A stretch of DNA of 64,000 nt, from contig JAVDOI010000007.1 in the NCBI GenBank assembly GCA_032191485.1, positions 3,411,042 through 3,475,041 of the forward strand, given 5' to 3'. This stretch comes from Leptoclinus maculatus. Lineage: Eukaryota > Chordata > Actinopteri > Perciformes > Stichaeidae. The translations under genes were made by a program, and so were the position numbers. The notes beneath the pieces were generated by a model, which saw nothing but the letters and a program-made list of their open reading frames with translations, ran no database searches and had not been told where the DNA came from. Of the stretch, positions 11,333-23,300 are shown piece after piece (the stretch's first letter is position 1; every line of letters starts with the position of its first letter).

Positions 11333-11412
11333 ATACCTGCAAAACAGATGCTATGTAAGAAATTGTTAGCATGACAAACATTACACCTGCTGAGCATCAG
11401 CATGTTAGTATT

Positions 11413-11675
11413 TTTATTGGAGGAACTGTGGCTCAGAAAATACAGTGGGTCGTCCCTCAATCAGATCGGCGGTTCGATGCTCCCGTAGGCTGTGCCATCG
11501 GTGTGTGAATGGGTATGAATGTTAGATAGTCCTGATGGGCAGGTGGCACCTTGCATGGTAGCCCTGTCATCAGTGTATGAATGGGTGAATGATGACATGT
11601 AGTGTTAAAGCGCTTTGAGTGGTTGGAAGACTAGAAAAGCCATACAAAGACACTTCCATTTACCATTTAGTTTTG
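11413..11675 (+). mobile_element. tRNA-derived SINE
   Basis: The head has degenerate pol III A and B boxes (AACTGTGGCTCAG and GGTTCGATGC), followed by a body with GTGTGTGAATGGG and the typical tail CGCTTTGAGTGGTTGGAAGACTAGAAAAG. A minus-strand relative is at 47700-47925. Tail-only fragments are at 12996-13040 and 16197-16250. Confidence 0.75.
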
Positions 11676-14600
11676 GAGATTGTTTAAAGAAAACATTCTT
11701 TTCCATCCCGCCTGCGAGTTTTGGGGTTCAGAGGGTTAAAAAAACTGCATATAGTCACATTTGAGAAGCTGGAACTGGAAATGCTTTATGCTTAAATAAT
11801 CAATTATTAAAATGTAAATAAACAAATTGTTTCAACTCTAATACTCTTATATAAGGACAGAACTGTTAATAGTATATTGTGAAAAAGAGGGCATCAAAAC
11901 AATCTGAATCATTGGCTAGTGTATTTTCATCTAATAGATATGAAAGAATTGCAGTATGATTTGTACACACACAAGGTGTGTTTGAGTGACATATTTCAAA
12001 CAGCCCATTGTTGTAAATATGTTGCCACTTAACACTACTAGTGTTACCTGGAATAGCAACGATAAATGAACTGTTTTCATGATTTCTGTAGGCCGGGCTG
12101 CAACATGCAGGGTTGTGATACAGCTGCTCTCCCTTTTGCTTTGTTGCTGAGCTTTGCTGAATCAAATGCCTGTCCACCCGACTGTCCCTGTCATCCTGAA
12201 GGAGGGAAGAGGGAAATGTTACACAGCTGCACTGATACACCCAGATATTTCCTGCATGCACAGACACAGTGACTTTAACAGCCTAGTCATCTCTGACAAT
12301 ATTAACTGTTCACCTGAGGCTTCAGGCTGCTACCTGACTGTAAACCTGCAGGAGGGGAGGGGCAACACATCATCAAAAATGGCATGAGGAATTCATGCAA
12401 ACAGGTAGAACGCAAAAATGAACTGTTTTTGTAAACATCAAATTCAAAGCAGAAAACTGTGCGACACTCAGCACTGATACTTTTTTTTCAACCGCTGAAA
12501 GCAGGGACAAAATTCATACTAAAACGTTTCATAAAGTGTGGGACACTACATAAACACTATAACATTGTGAAAGGTTTCACACTTCAGGTTCATTTTTCGA
12601 CTGTTAAACGTCCCTCTTTGTATGCATCTTTGTCACAAGGACTCACAAAAGCTGTTTTTCGAAGGTTTTGTACAAGATAAAGATCGTTCAAGCTTGGGTT
12701 TACAAATATTGATTGATAAGTTACCACAAGCCTTGAAATCCTTTCTAAACATTTCACAAGCTCTAAATCGTAATGTCCCTTCTTTTGAAAGCACAGGATA
12801 AAAAACGTCACTCTGGATTTTGGTCCGTGCTGAATTGCCACACATTCACAGTGGTCCAATAATTGTCTCAACTGTGTAGGCCATTGTGTACAATTGAACA
12901 AAACAATGATTGAACTCTTTGACCTTGCCTGCCTCATTTATATGTCAAATACAGCGACATGACGTATATTTTGGACAATGTGGCTATCTTCTTGTTTGGT
13001 TGGAAGACTAGAAAAGTCCTATACAAGACCATTTACCATTGTGCATTGTTAGTATGTTAGCTTGCCGACGTTAGCATTTTGCTCAAAGCGCCGCTGTGGC
13101 TAAGTGCCGCTGTGGCTAAGTGCAGCGTCACAGAGCAGTTAGCCTGGCTGTCGTCTCCGCGGCTCCTTTACTTACACTTCCCTCAAGATGTTAAAACGAT
13201 ACAACAATACAGTATATTAGCTGGTTAAGTGGTAAACGAGGAAATTCAAAGTTTATAGAGATATGGTGCCTTCTCTCCAATATAATGGGACTATATGTCC
13301 CTCGGTGTTGTGGTGCTCAAAACGCCTAAAACATTAATTTGAAAACTCAACAGCAATGTCACTTTCCAGAAATCATGACCCAGTTACTTAAGATATTCCA
13401 CAGACCTTGTTGTGAACAGTTTCATTTTCTTGAAAAATAGTTTGTTTAGATTTTGGGTGAACTCTCCCTTTAATGCCAGATATTACCATAAACACACAAA
13501 AAATGATTTAATTCTCCCCTTTATCCTTGTTGTCTTGTTTTAAATACCCAATTGTACAACCTCTATCTCTTTAGTTGCACTGTATTAATCGGCATGAAGG
13601 CGGCTGCAAAATGGCAAAAAATAATTTAAGAGCAGATGAGAACTTTGGGTGCTGAAATTGAGCAAACAGGGTGTGCCTCTTACTAGCCAGTCTGGTCCAA
13701 CCTAAACTGGCGGATGGAGTGGCTTAAATGAGCTAATATAGTGGTACTGGTCCAGAACTACACACACACACACACACAATCCATGCACATACCAACAAAC
13801 ATGTCCTGGGACAGTGAGTCAGAAGGGAAAATGAAAACCATGACTCTTGGCTTTTAAAGTGCTGCAGATTATCCTCCCACAAAGCACATCACATTATTTC
13901 ACAAGCCATTATTAAATGGAAATAAAGCAGTAAAAAAAACATCCTCTAAAGTTGTCATTCAAAGATTAGTCCGTTTTTAAGGTCAGCTGTGCTGTATGTG
14001 GTGTAGTGGAAAATGAATCAGTCACATATTAGTAATTAAGAAAGGACTGAGAACAGAAGAGCATTATTTAAATAAGATTCCAAGGTCTGTTAATCGACCC
14101 TTCTTACTATTTCTGTTCCATTTATTCTCTGCGCAGAGAAGGTTCAATCATCACAACAGAATGCGTACAGTCTCAGTGAGGAAGAACCAAGAACAAAGTG
14201 AACAAGCTTTCTTTATACAGAATGAGCAAAGGTGGCCAATGTTTCGGTCTCAGACTTTTGGTCTCAGACTGATCGGAACAACAATGAAAAACAAACGGCC
14301 AGCAACAAAAACAAGCGGCCCAAAGGCCTTGGCGCTGGAACATTCTCATAAAACAGTTAGTTATCTTTGTGAACAGGCAAGGGAGAACTCTTCTTTTGCA
14401 AAACAGAGACACGGTGAAGTTCAACAAAGTTCAGAGCAAAATTACTGATGCATGAATACAATATACTGAGTAGAAATATACTGTATACTATGTAAACAAT
14501 TACCATTACAGAAGGCAGTGAGACAGGCAATAAAAGGTGTTTCGGGAAAGTGTGAGTCACTTCAACTCGCAGAGGTGGTATGAAAAGCCATAAATCTCCA

Positions 14601-14800
14601 CCCAAAAATATTATGCAGTTTCCTGCAGCAGAATGCAAGTTTGGCCGTGGACAGACACAGAGGTGCACACTCATTATCTCACGCAAGCACACACACACAC
14701 GCAAATGACTGTCTGATTCTCCTGGTGGAGATAGAGCTGAAATTAAATAAAAGCATTGCAATTGAAGACAATACCAAACGTTAAAATGTACAAATCGTTT
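11676..14800. other. intergenic; one SINE tail fragment, otherwise nothing recognised
   Basis: A tail fragment of the SINE lies at about 12996-13040 (GGTTGGAAGACTAGAAAAG). A short (CA)n lies near 13761-13778. ORFs at 12590-12937, 14161-14448 and 14357-14815 have no recognisable domain. Confidence 0.45.
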
Positions 14801-14806
14801 TTTATT
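14801..14806 (-). promoter_or_regulatory. candidate tmem231 polyadenylation signal
   Basis: Minus-strand AATAAA about 460 nt after the tmem231 stop codon. It is a consensus hexamer in a plausible place; no transcript evidence. Confidence 0.4.
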
Positions 14807-15267
14807 ATCCATCACCTAAAGCTTTCTACAACAGAAATAATGAAATGAGCTCATCCACAAATAACTTCTTTAATTACTGTAACAAGTTGTCATAAACATA
14901 CAAATAGTAAAAATATAGAAAATCTGTAAGTCATTTCTAGAAATGTCCATAGCTTCAAATAGAGGTAAAAGAAGAAATGCATTTTCATATAAATGAATTT
15001 GTGCATGTTTGTATAAAATACAGCCAAATCATGACGGGAATACAGCAAGTTCTTGCTTGGAGGTTCATTGCTCATTACTGGTTAAGTGAAGAGGACAAAC
15101 TAGAAAGATAAATCTTAAAGTGAAAAAAGGAAGAATTTGGTGTTTATGTGTTTTGTATTTGCAAAACCGACCTAATGGCTATTAGCATAGCATCAGTGTT
15201 GGTGAGTCCCTGTGAGACATGTAGTCTGTTCTTGTATACCTGGAGGTCAAAGCACCGCACCACTGCA

Positions 15268-18200
15268 TCACGACAGATGAGGTTTTCCCACTGGTACAGG
15301 TACGGTGGTTAGAACCTGGTTCTGGAAAACAAATCTCTGCACGCGTTCAAAGACCCAGAGGAAGACGAGGAGGACGCTGACGTATTGAATCCAGGCAAAT
15401 TTGATAGTTTCCCAGAAGCCAGGCCGATAGGTGGCAGGAAATAGGTTAAGGCGTTGATAAAGAGGAGAACTTCACAGCAACATCCTGAACATTTATGTAG
15501 CTTCAAACAAATATTTGCGAACAAATGCATCAGAGCTACTCCTTGATTTGTTGACATAGCTGCGCCGGTCGCGCTTGCACTAAATGAGCAGGATGGATGG
15601 ATCCGGCCCATTTAAGGAACAATTCAAAGATAATGAGGAATACACTTAGAGTCTATTGACCTAAACAAAATAAACAACTGCCATGCCGATCGCTTCAGCT
15701 TTGTTTGCCAAAGTATCTCGCAGTGCAATGGAGGTGAAAGGAATTCATTTTTTTGGAGCTAACTTGAAAAATGACAATGACAATGGTTACTCATGATGCC
15801 TCACAGGGAGCAGTTTTCATTGGGAAGTGATCTACCAAAAGATGGATACATTATCTTGAAGGGATAAAAAAATTGGGATCTGAACATGTTTTTTTCCATT
15901 AATAAACAAATGTCCGGCGCTAGGTGCTGTAAAATATTCAGATTACCCTCTCTCCAGTAATAAGTCCTGTAAGGACGAAGTCCATGTGCTGTTTTACATT
16001 GTGTACACAAACACAGACAGACGGATGTTACCCTGACTATATAATATGCACTTATACCATGAACCACAGTAGAGTGATGTAGATCTTCTTGTGAGGTCAG
16101 CCTCTTCACTGAAATACACAAATACTGTGGGAAATATTTTGTGCAGATGCAGACCACAGCTTGGGTATTGTATTTTCAACATTCAATTAAATGATGAATG
16201 GACTTGCATTTGTAAAGCGCCTTTCTAGTCTTTTGACCACTCAAATACATTTTTCCCAAAGATGGTATCTGTCATGTTAGATAGTTCTTATCACGCTTAT
16301 GTCTGCTGAAGTGTTCAGAAGCGATGTAAACGAACAACACCTTCCTGCATTTATTAAAGGATATCTAATGACCTCCATAGGGTACCGGATCTCAGCGTTG
16401 AGCTGAAAGGGAGAGCCAGCAGCGCGCCCCACAGTCCAGACTGGCATGGGACAGGACAGTACTGTGGTCACTATGGTAGGAAAAAAAGAAAGGGACGAAG
16501 ACAGAGAGAAAGAAAAGTGAGAGTTGTCATCATTAAAATATCCACATGCAGTGGATGTAATAAGTAAGGTTTAAGTCCGCTCAAAGGTGGTGGTTTAGCT
16601 TAAGTTCCAGGTTTAGTCACACAGTATATACACAGCAGTAATAAAAGCAAGCAAGCAAAATAGGTTGCTTTGTCAACTTACAGTTTCTTTCCTGGTAGCT
16701 CCGAATTATGTTGTCAAGGTTGTACGCACTTGCAAAGGGGCTGGAGCCATCGATCACTGACACCTTGAGAAAAAAAGAGACACTTTAAAGTTGGGGTAGG
16801 CAATTCATTTTGGAAACACTTTTTGTTTTATTTGTTGAAATTCTCCTTACATCCTGACAGCAATCAATAAATCTAATTCTTTGACGACAAACAAAAAAAC
16901 CTGGTATCTGCGGCTGTCACAACACTGTAATAAGCCTATCCAATCGGTCCATGCGGGCCGAATGAAATGATTGGACGGCCTACCGGCCTGTCCACCTGCA
17001 CCCGCGTACCTGGCAGTGCACTGACCGAAATCTTCAATAAAGCCAGGCAGACATATTGCTCAAGCTAGCGAGTATTGTTTACGTTCATTATGATGATGTT
17101 TTTTATTTTATGTAAATGAGACTCGCGGTAGATGGATAATATTAGCGATGACAGCGAGGCGCTGCTCCACCCCCACGCTCTCTGCTCTCTCTTGGACTCG
17201 TACTCCACTTAGACTGTATCTAAGAAACTGACGTAGTCAACATGAAGTTGGATAACTCATTGGTTCGTGGAGTGCCATTTTAAAGGTTTAAGTAAAAATG
17301 TTGATCTTGATTTTTGGCAGTAGCCACCTTTTAAAAAAAGTTTCATAAGCACATCTGTGGGAAGACTATATTTGCACGCTTCACTGTAGTCCAGTCTCTC
17401 CTCTCTTCACAAACATGGGCCTCCCATTTCAGCTCATCCATCCAATCACAGCCTTGCTCACTCACAACTGCACCTTCTCCCAATTCATAAATTTGCCTTT
17501 TTCATACATTTTTTGTTGATTGCAAAAAAGGGAAAGGAGAAAACAAGAGAAGAAGAACAGGTGGATGGGTGAACTCTCACATTGTACATGTCGTACAGTC
17601 CCCGGTGAGGCAGCGGTGTCCTCTGCAGCAGCCTCAGGTCTCCGCTGACCGACAGCTTAGCTCCGGAAACGGAAGAGGAGTGTTGCACATAAGCCAGGCT
17701 CTGCATCACCACTGTGGACATCCGCTGGGGAGAACGCAAAGACATAATGCGCTTTACTTTAGAGGGAACTTCGACTGAGACTGGTCTGGATAGCCCGGGT
17801 GTGGAATACATACAAAGAGCTTGTAGCTGAAGGTGAGCAGCAGTTGGACACTGTACACCTGTTCCTCCGGTTTTAGAGGTAGCTGCAGTTGAAAAATCAG
17901 GAGATCCGACTTCCCATCCTGGTTCTGGTCGTCTTCTCTCACCTGCAGAGTGTGTTCACCCACACAGAAAATAAAAAAACATACTGTTGAGTAGTTTGAT
18001 AAGACAAATCACCTCTGCGTTATAAAAAACAGCAGTGTTTGACGTGATTATTATGTAAGTACACGCCACATGCAGGGGACACGTGTGAGGGAACTGAGTG
18101 TGTTCTCACAGAGACAGAAGGGATCCGGAGATTGGCCCCAAGCATGTTGTTAAGATGGGGGAAGGAGCTCCAGGCCACATAGTCTCCCCGAGTACTGGTT

Positions 18201-18582
18201 GCTGCCACCAGCAGAGTCTGGTACTGGAACCGCACAACCGGTTGTTCCTCATAGGTCTTTCTTTTTATCCAGAAACCTAAAATAGCATGGCAATCATGGT
18301 TAAACAGCGGGCAAGCACGTCTACTAACAAACGCGCATTTACACATCACAAGACGTGTGTAAAGTTTCTAAATAAGCAATAGCCACATAAGCAACGGTCA
18401 TAATAGTTGAGCTCAAGTTGGACATTACAGTAAGTTACTGTACCTTGGCTCCTGTAGGCAACGAGCAGAGGTGAGATGTAGGTGAGGCACAAAACAACAA
18501 CCAGAAACAGAGTGGCTTTCGTGCAAACACTCGTTTTGTACCGAATCAAAGCCGGGTGAGAATAGACGTCATAGAAAGCCAT
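15268..18582 (-). CDS. tmem231: transmembrane protein 231 (ciliary transition-zone MKS/B9 complex)
   Basis: Seven coding exons: 18582-18444, 18276-18110, 17942-17814, 17724-17581, 16763-16682, 16470-16365 and 15430-15268. They total 930 nt (309 aa; human 316 aa) and stay in frame. The N-terminus MAFYDVYSHP leads into TM1 (about residues 24-42). A luminal region follows with REDDQNQDGK, TVVMQSLAYVQ and GDLRLLQ. The C-terminal TM2 is about residues 264-283 (IKFAWIQYVSVLLVFLWVF), then a short basic tail. The protein is part of the Meckel-Joubert complex that forms the diffusion barrier at the base of the primary cilium (known for the family). The first six exons use GT-AG borders; the last intron is a U12-type AT-AC intron. 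Its neighbours match human 16q23, where TMEM231 sits between CHST5 and GABARAPL2. Confidence 0.95.
15431..16364 (-). other. tmem231: U12-type AT-AC intron of tmem231 (intron 6)
   Basis: Exon 6 ends GTCATTAG at 16365. The intron begins ATATCCTTT at 16364-16356, the exact U12 5' splice-site consensus. Near the 3' end is CCTTAAC (15451-15445), the U12 branch-site consensus, about 15 nt before a terminal AC at 15432-15431. Joining AG|C restores ISYRPGFWE, matching human EVISYQPGFW. No GT-AG pair in the neighbourhood gives this protein. Confidence 0.92.
16197..16250 (-). repeat. SINE tail fragment in tmem231 intron 6
   Basis: The reverse complement resembles the tail of the SINE at 11413-11675 (CTAGAAAGGCGC). 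A short remnant inside the AT-AC intron. Confidence 0.5.
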
Positions 18583-18874
18583 AGATAACTATATAAATAG
18601 CGTTCGTGGCCGCGAGTGTTATGTATCATCAAGTCAGCCGGCTAGTTAGCTAGCTGAGTCAAGCTAACGTTTAAGCTAGCATATATGGTACGTAAGTAAA
18701 AACGAAGTGGATGCGACGGAGGATTAGCATGAGTAGACACAGATTAACCCTCGGTAAGTAAAAGAGAGCGTATTTTTGGCAAAACGTAGCGTATAAACAT
18801 GCTATTTACGTTAGCCACCTGGCTAGTCTTGTGCCATACACCGCGCCATGTTTCAGCTTAGCCTAGCGTCGCAC

Positions 18875-18888
18875 GGTTACCATGGATA
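18875..18888. promoter_or_regulatory. possible RFX X-box upstream of tmem231
   Basis: GTTACCATGGATAT lies 293-306 bp upstream of the tmem231 start. The left half-site GTTACC is a good RFX half-site; the right half departs from the GGYAAC consensus. Ciliary transition-zone genes are commonly RFX targets (known), so the position is suggestive. Functional use is inference. Confidence 0.3.
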
Positions 18889-19519
18889 TACATTCGTGCT
18901 GCATTCAATCAATATCGGTACAATGGGACGAACAGAAATCCCTTTGTTATTCCGCTGTGGGAGTGTTCACGCGCAGTTATCCCTATCTAGTGGCCCTCTC
19001 ACACATAGTTAAAATAGCCTAAATGTGCTACTCTTGTAGTGTTACCTATTTAGAGATACAAACTAAATTTGTATAGCTCATTTAATCCTTTTTGGACTTT
19101 ATTTTACAAAATTAGGTATTTTACGTAAGTGACAGCAATGGTGTCTTTGAAGCCATTTTGCCAACAGTTGATTGACACTTCTGTAGTTATTCTCACTGAG
19201 TGGGAGCAGTGGCGTAGCACAACAAATCTGGGCCCTGTACATATGGAGCCTCAATGGGCCCCCTTCCCCTTTTAATACATCCCATGTAACTCCTGTACAT
19301 ATATACAATTACTGTATTTTGTCATAAAAGACAATTTATTTACAATTCTGTCTGATATCAGGCAAATTCAGAGTATCAATATAAAATGTCCCTCTCCCTC
19401 TGTGTGTGTTGTAATCAGAGCTTTACCTTGCTATGTTGACATGCTGGCTAGCTCGTCATGTCCGACACTCTGCACTGCTCTTGTTGTCAGTGCAAACAAC
19501 GTCAACAGTGCTGTTAGCA

Positions 19520-20070
19520 CCGTTAGCTTTACTTGAGTAGACAATTGCCATTTTATGCTACTTTGTACTTCTACTATAATAAAAGATTGTACTTTTTCCT
19601 CCACTACATTTACTTAATAACTTAAGTTACTAGTTACATTTCAGATTTATATTAATGCAAAAAAATATATAATTATTTAATATATTATGATACGTATTTT
19701 TATATTAATACAACAGCTGATAACACCGTCCAGACCTATGGAGTCGTAGGTTCCAACTCAGTTTGTTAGCACTGACAGCACTGTTGTTGTTGTTAGCACA
19801 GTTAGCTGCTCGCCGTCGGCTCAGCTGTCCTTTGAAGTAAGGTACACATTAATGTGTCAATAACTATAATCCAGTACCATATAATAAACATTATTCTGAA
19901 ATGGGCCATTCTGCATAACGAGTACTTTTACTTTTGGTACTTTAAGTATGTTTTGATGCCAATACTTGCCAGTGCTTTTTTGAATGCAGGACTTTTACTT
20001 AACAAAGTAACTAAATATTCTGCACTATAGCATTAAGTAAAAGGTCTGAGTACTTCTTCCACCAGTGCCT
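19520..20070. repeat. MITE-like repeat (TACTTTTACT family)
   Basis: AT-rich sequence with TACTTCTACT, CTCCACTACATTTACTTAA, GCAGGACTTTTACTT and a right end AGTACTTCTTCCACCAGTG. It belongs to the same fish family as 7690-8475. It occupies much of the tmem231-gabarapl2 intergenic region. Confidence 0.55.
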
Positions 20071-20144
20071 GGCAATTGGTGGACTGATTGTTTCCGGGAG
20101 AACTTGAAGGTAGCATCGTTATCACCACCCCCTCTGTCAGACAG

Positions 20145-20152
20145 TGACGTCA
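20145..20152. promoter_or_regulatory. CRE palindrome in the gabarapl2 promoter
   Basis: TGACGTCA, the perfect CREB/ATF site, 169 bp upstream of the gabarapl2 ATG and just before the GC-richer 5' UTR region. Confidence 0.5.
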
Positions 20153-20320
20153 CCTCACACGGACGGACAGTTAGAAGCTTCGGGCAGAGAGACATTGTTG
20201 ACATTTTGTTTTGATCGCTTTTGTCGGGATTTTTTGGACGTCACGCCGACATTATCCGCTGATTTAGAAGCCAGCCTTTTCCTCGCCACCATCACGCCTC
20301 AGTGCGGGGAACCAGCAAAG

Positions 20321-23300
20321 ATGAAATGGATGTTTAAAGAGGACCATTCCCTCGGTAACGGGGTTTGGATTGTTATGAAACGAGAGATGCTCTTGTCATG
20401 TCATGCGCCCTCCCTTTCTGTTTTGCTCCCTCCGCGATTTTGCCATATCATTCCCCATAGGTGCAGAAACGCATGCGAACCGCAAACGACCGCTCCATAG
20501 CGGCTAACGTTGCATGACTAGCAACAAATGCTAACATGTTCTGCCTGCAAGTCAAATGACCGCTGTTAAATCGGGTTCACGTTTAACGTTGATCCATCAT
20601 ATTAGTCAGCCCCCCCCCCCCCTTAAACCTATCTTATGTTTGCATGGGAAAGTTCCACTGCCATACTCCATTCAAGTATCTGACAATTTAATGCCGGGTT
20701 GCATACATATTGGTAGACAATGGCTTATTGTAGTGACGTTAGATAATTACAAATTATACAACACAAAGAAGTCCTTTCTCTCAATAGTAACTTTTTGCAT
20801 TGTTCAGCAAAAGTTTATTTTTTTCTTTTAAATAACAGCAATATATTTAATTGAAATGAGCAGTGACTGTGTACTAAGTGGGTGCCACATTTAAGAGTGT
20901 TATCTTAATATTTGTTCCAGAGCTTGTAACGTGTTCCACTAACGTGAACATTGTAATGTGTCAGGGTGAATATTAATTTACCAGAATTCTGAATGGTTTG
21001 GTGTAAAGTTCCCCCACACTGGGCCAGGTTTGATTTGCGGCACCAAGTGCTCCTCAGCTCCTTTAAGCTTCCCCTGTTCACATCCTCTTCAGTTAACCTC
21101 CACCGTCCTTTCTTTTTAAAGCAACGCTGCTCGAGACGATTCCAAAAGTAGGCCTCTTATCTGGGCTAATGAGAGCCTAAATGGATCCACCACATCTTAT
21201 CGCCCATCACCTCTCGGGCCTCTGTTCAGTGTCTGCCTGCTGCATCTGGTCCTGCCCACAAAGCATAGAAATAGAAGCACCATCACTCTTTGATAGTGAT
21301 AAGTACCAACATGTTTAGTATCACTTAATAAAGACTATATAGACTTTGTACATAGTCCGTCTGTCCAGGTGTCTGTCTTTATGCTGGGTTTGCTCCCGCA
21401 TATGGAGTACTGACAGACTAGGCTTGGCTGTGGTTGGCATTAAAGGCACTAGAGGAGGAAGGCTCCCAGGAGGCCTCACTCATCCCTTTTAATCCTGACT
21501 TCCTGTTTGTTTCCCCTCTCTCCATCAGAGCACCGATGTGTGGAGTCAGCCAAAATACGCAACAAATATCCTGACAGAGTACCGGTGAGTAAGAGGGGGG
21601 GAGGTGGGATGGGGGTTAAGGGTCAAACCGGACCCTCCCCACTCCGTTTGTTGTCACACTCTCAGCTGAATGAAGCACCCTTCTTAAAGGATGGAGGGTG
21701 TAAACACAGCGGCGAGCTTTGGGAACGAACTTTGGCAACGACATTTCGTAACCATGATCGCATCAAGCAGCAACTGTTACACACAGCGCTAATAATGCGA
21801 CATAAGCAGTGGCGGCTGGTCAATAGAGGGCAGTAGGGCGCTCCTCCAAGACCCGTTTGAGGAGAACTTTGGTGGAGATTCTGCAGACCAAAGAGCTGAT
21901 CCCAGATCAGCCTGACCTCACAATCAGACAGCAGACTAGCGGGAAAGGGAAGCAGTACATGAAGCTTCTCTACTAGCTGTACACCAGACAGGGTTGGCTC
22001 GCTGGATGCAGTCATGCTAATAACTTATTTAGCTTTTTAAAACAACGGGGACAGATCCAGCATGGACAGTTAGGGAGTGAGGGATGAGGAGGTAAGGAGA
22101 CATGAGAACACCAGGGTAGGGAGTGAGGGATGAGGAGGTAAGGAGACATGAGAACACCAGGGCACACATGGAGAACTCTGTCAAGCTACATATTAGGCAA
22201 AGTGAACATCTTTTCTTCTACATAGTTGTCCTCAGTCTCATCTGCTAACTTGGTCATGGAGGCATCAACATTAATAGAGATGGTAAATCAACAGTGAAAA
22301 CTCATCATAGCTTAATTTAACATCAGTATTCCTAATTGCACTTCATGTACTTCTCCTGATGTTTACTTCTCTATTAGTTTCCCCAACAAACAAGGTCCAT
22401 AGGGGCATCTCAATAAATAAACATGTTCCATTATATATATATATATATATATATATAATGTATGTATGTAATAATATATATATATATATATACACACATA
22501 TATATATATATACATATATATGATATATATATTATATTATACTGAATTCCCTGTGAGGGTGACAAAAATAAGATGTCCTGACGTGTTTGTCACACGTTAT
22601 TTACTGCTTTTTTTTTCGTGTTGGAATAAATGTAAAATATTTAACTGCAAAGTAGTAATGCGTGTTTGATACCTTCATTTTTTTGCATTAAATCATTCTG
22701 GGATGTTTGTTGAAATTGATTGGATGTGGCACAGCCCTACCTAGAAAATGTTCCACCAGCCGCCACTGGACATAAGTAACAGTGAGGGAACAGTGGAGTC
22801 ATTACATTCACTGCACATAAAATAGGTCTTTAAGCCTATAAAGAAGAATTAGAATCTGGTCTATTGCCAAGTGAGTTTTTACATACAAGTTTGCTTTGAA
22901 GTTTTGGTGCATTAACAGGAAACATACATATAGAATAAAAAAAAGACAATTAATATATTAAATAATAGGCTTATTATTAAAATAATTTGTACAATGTATC
23001 TGTTTGAAATGAAAGAGCAAAGGTATATTCTAGTGGATGTGCAAAGATTCACAGTGTTTAAGAATAAAAATAAATATACAGAGAAACTAAAGCTAAAAAA
23101 AAATAAAACTTACTCCCATGCTACCTTTGTGGCATTTCTTTTTTTTGGTAAACCTCTCCTCGTTTTTAACTCTGATGTTTATGAGCTTCTCGTTTTTTAA
23201 CAATCAAATGAACTACCGTTTTCTAGACAAGACATTTCATCCATAGTTCAATGTAACCTTTAACTTGTTGACGTCTGTATGACAGTATTAAATGTCTACC

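Noticed and set aside
16277..16365. GT-AG reading of tmem231 exon 6 continuing into PLINAGRCC
   Set aside because: It gives non-conserved residues and loses the PGFWE junction. The AT-AC pair with U12 consensus restores the conserved protein exactly.
20144..20500. 118-aa ORF over gabarapl2 exon 1
   Set aside because: It is the 5' UTR plus exon 1 read into intron 1. Only 20321-20354 is conserved coding sequence.
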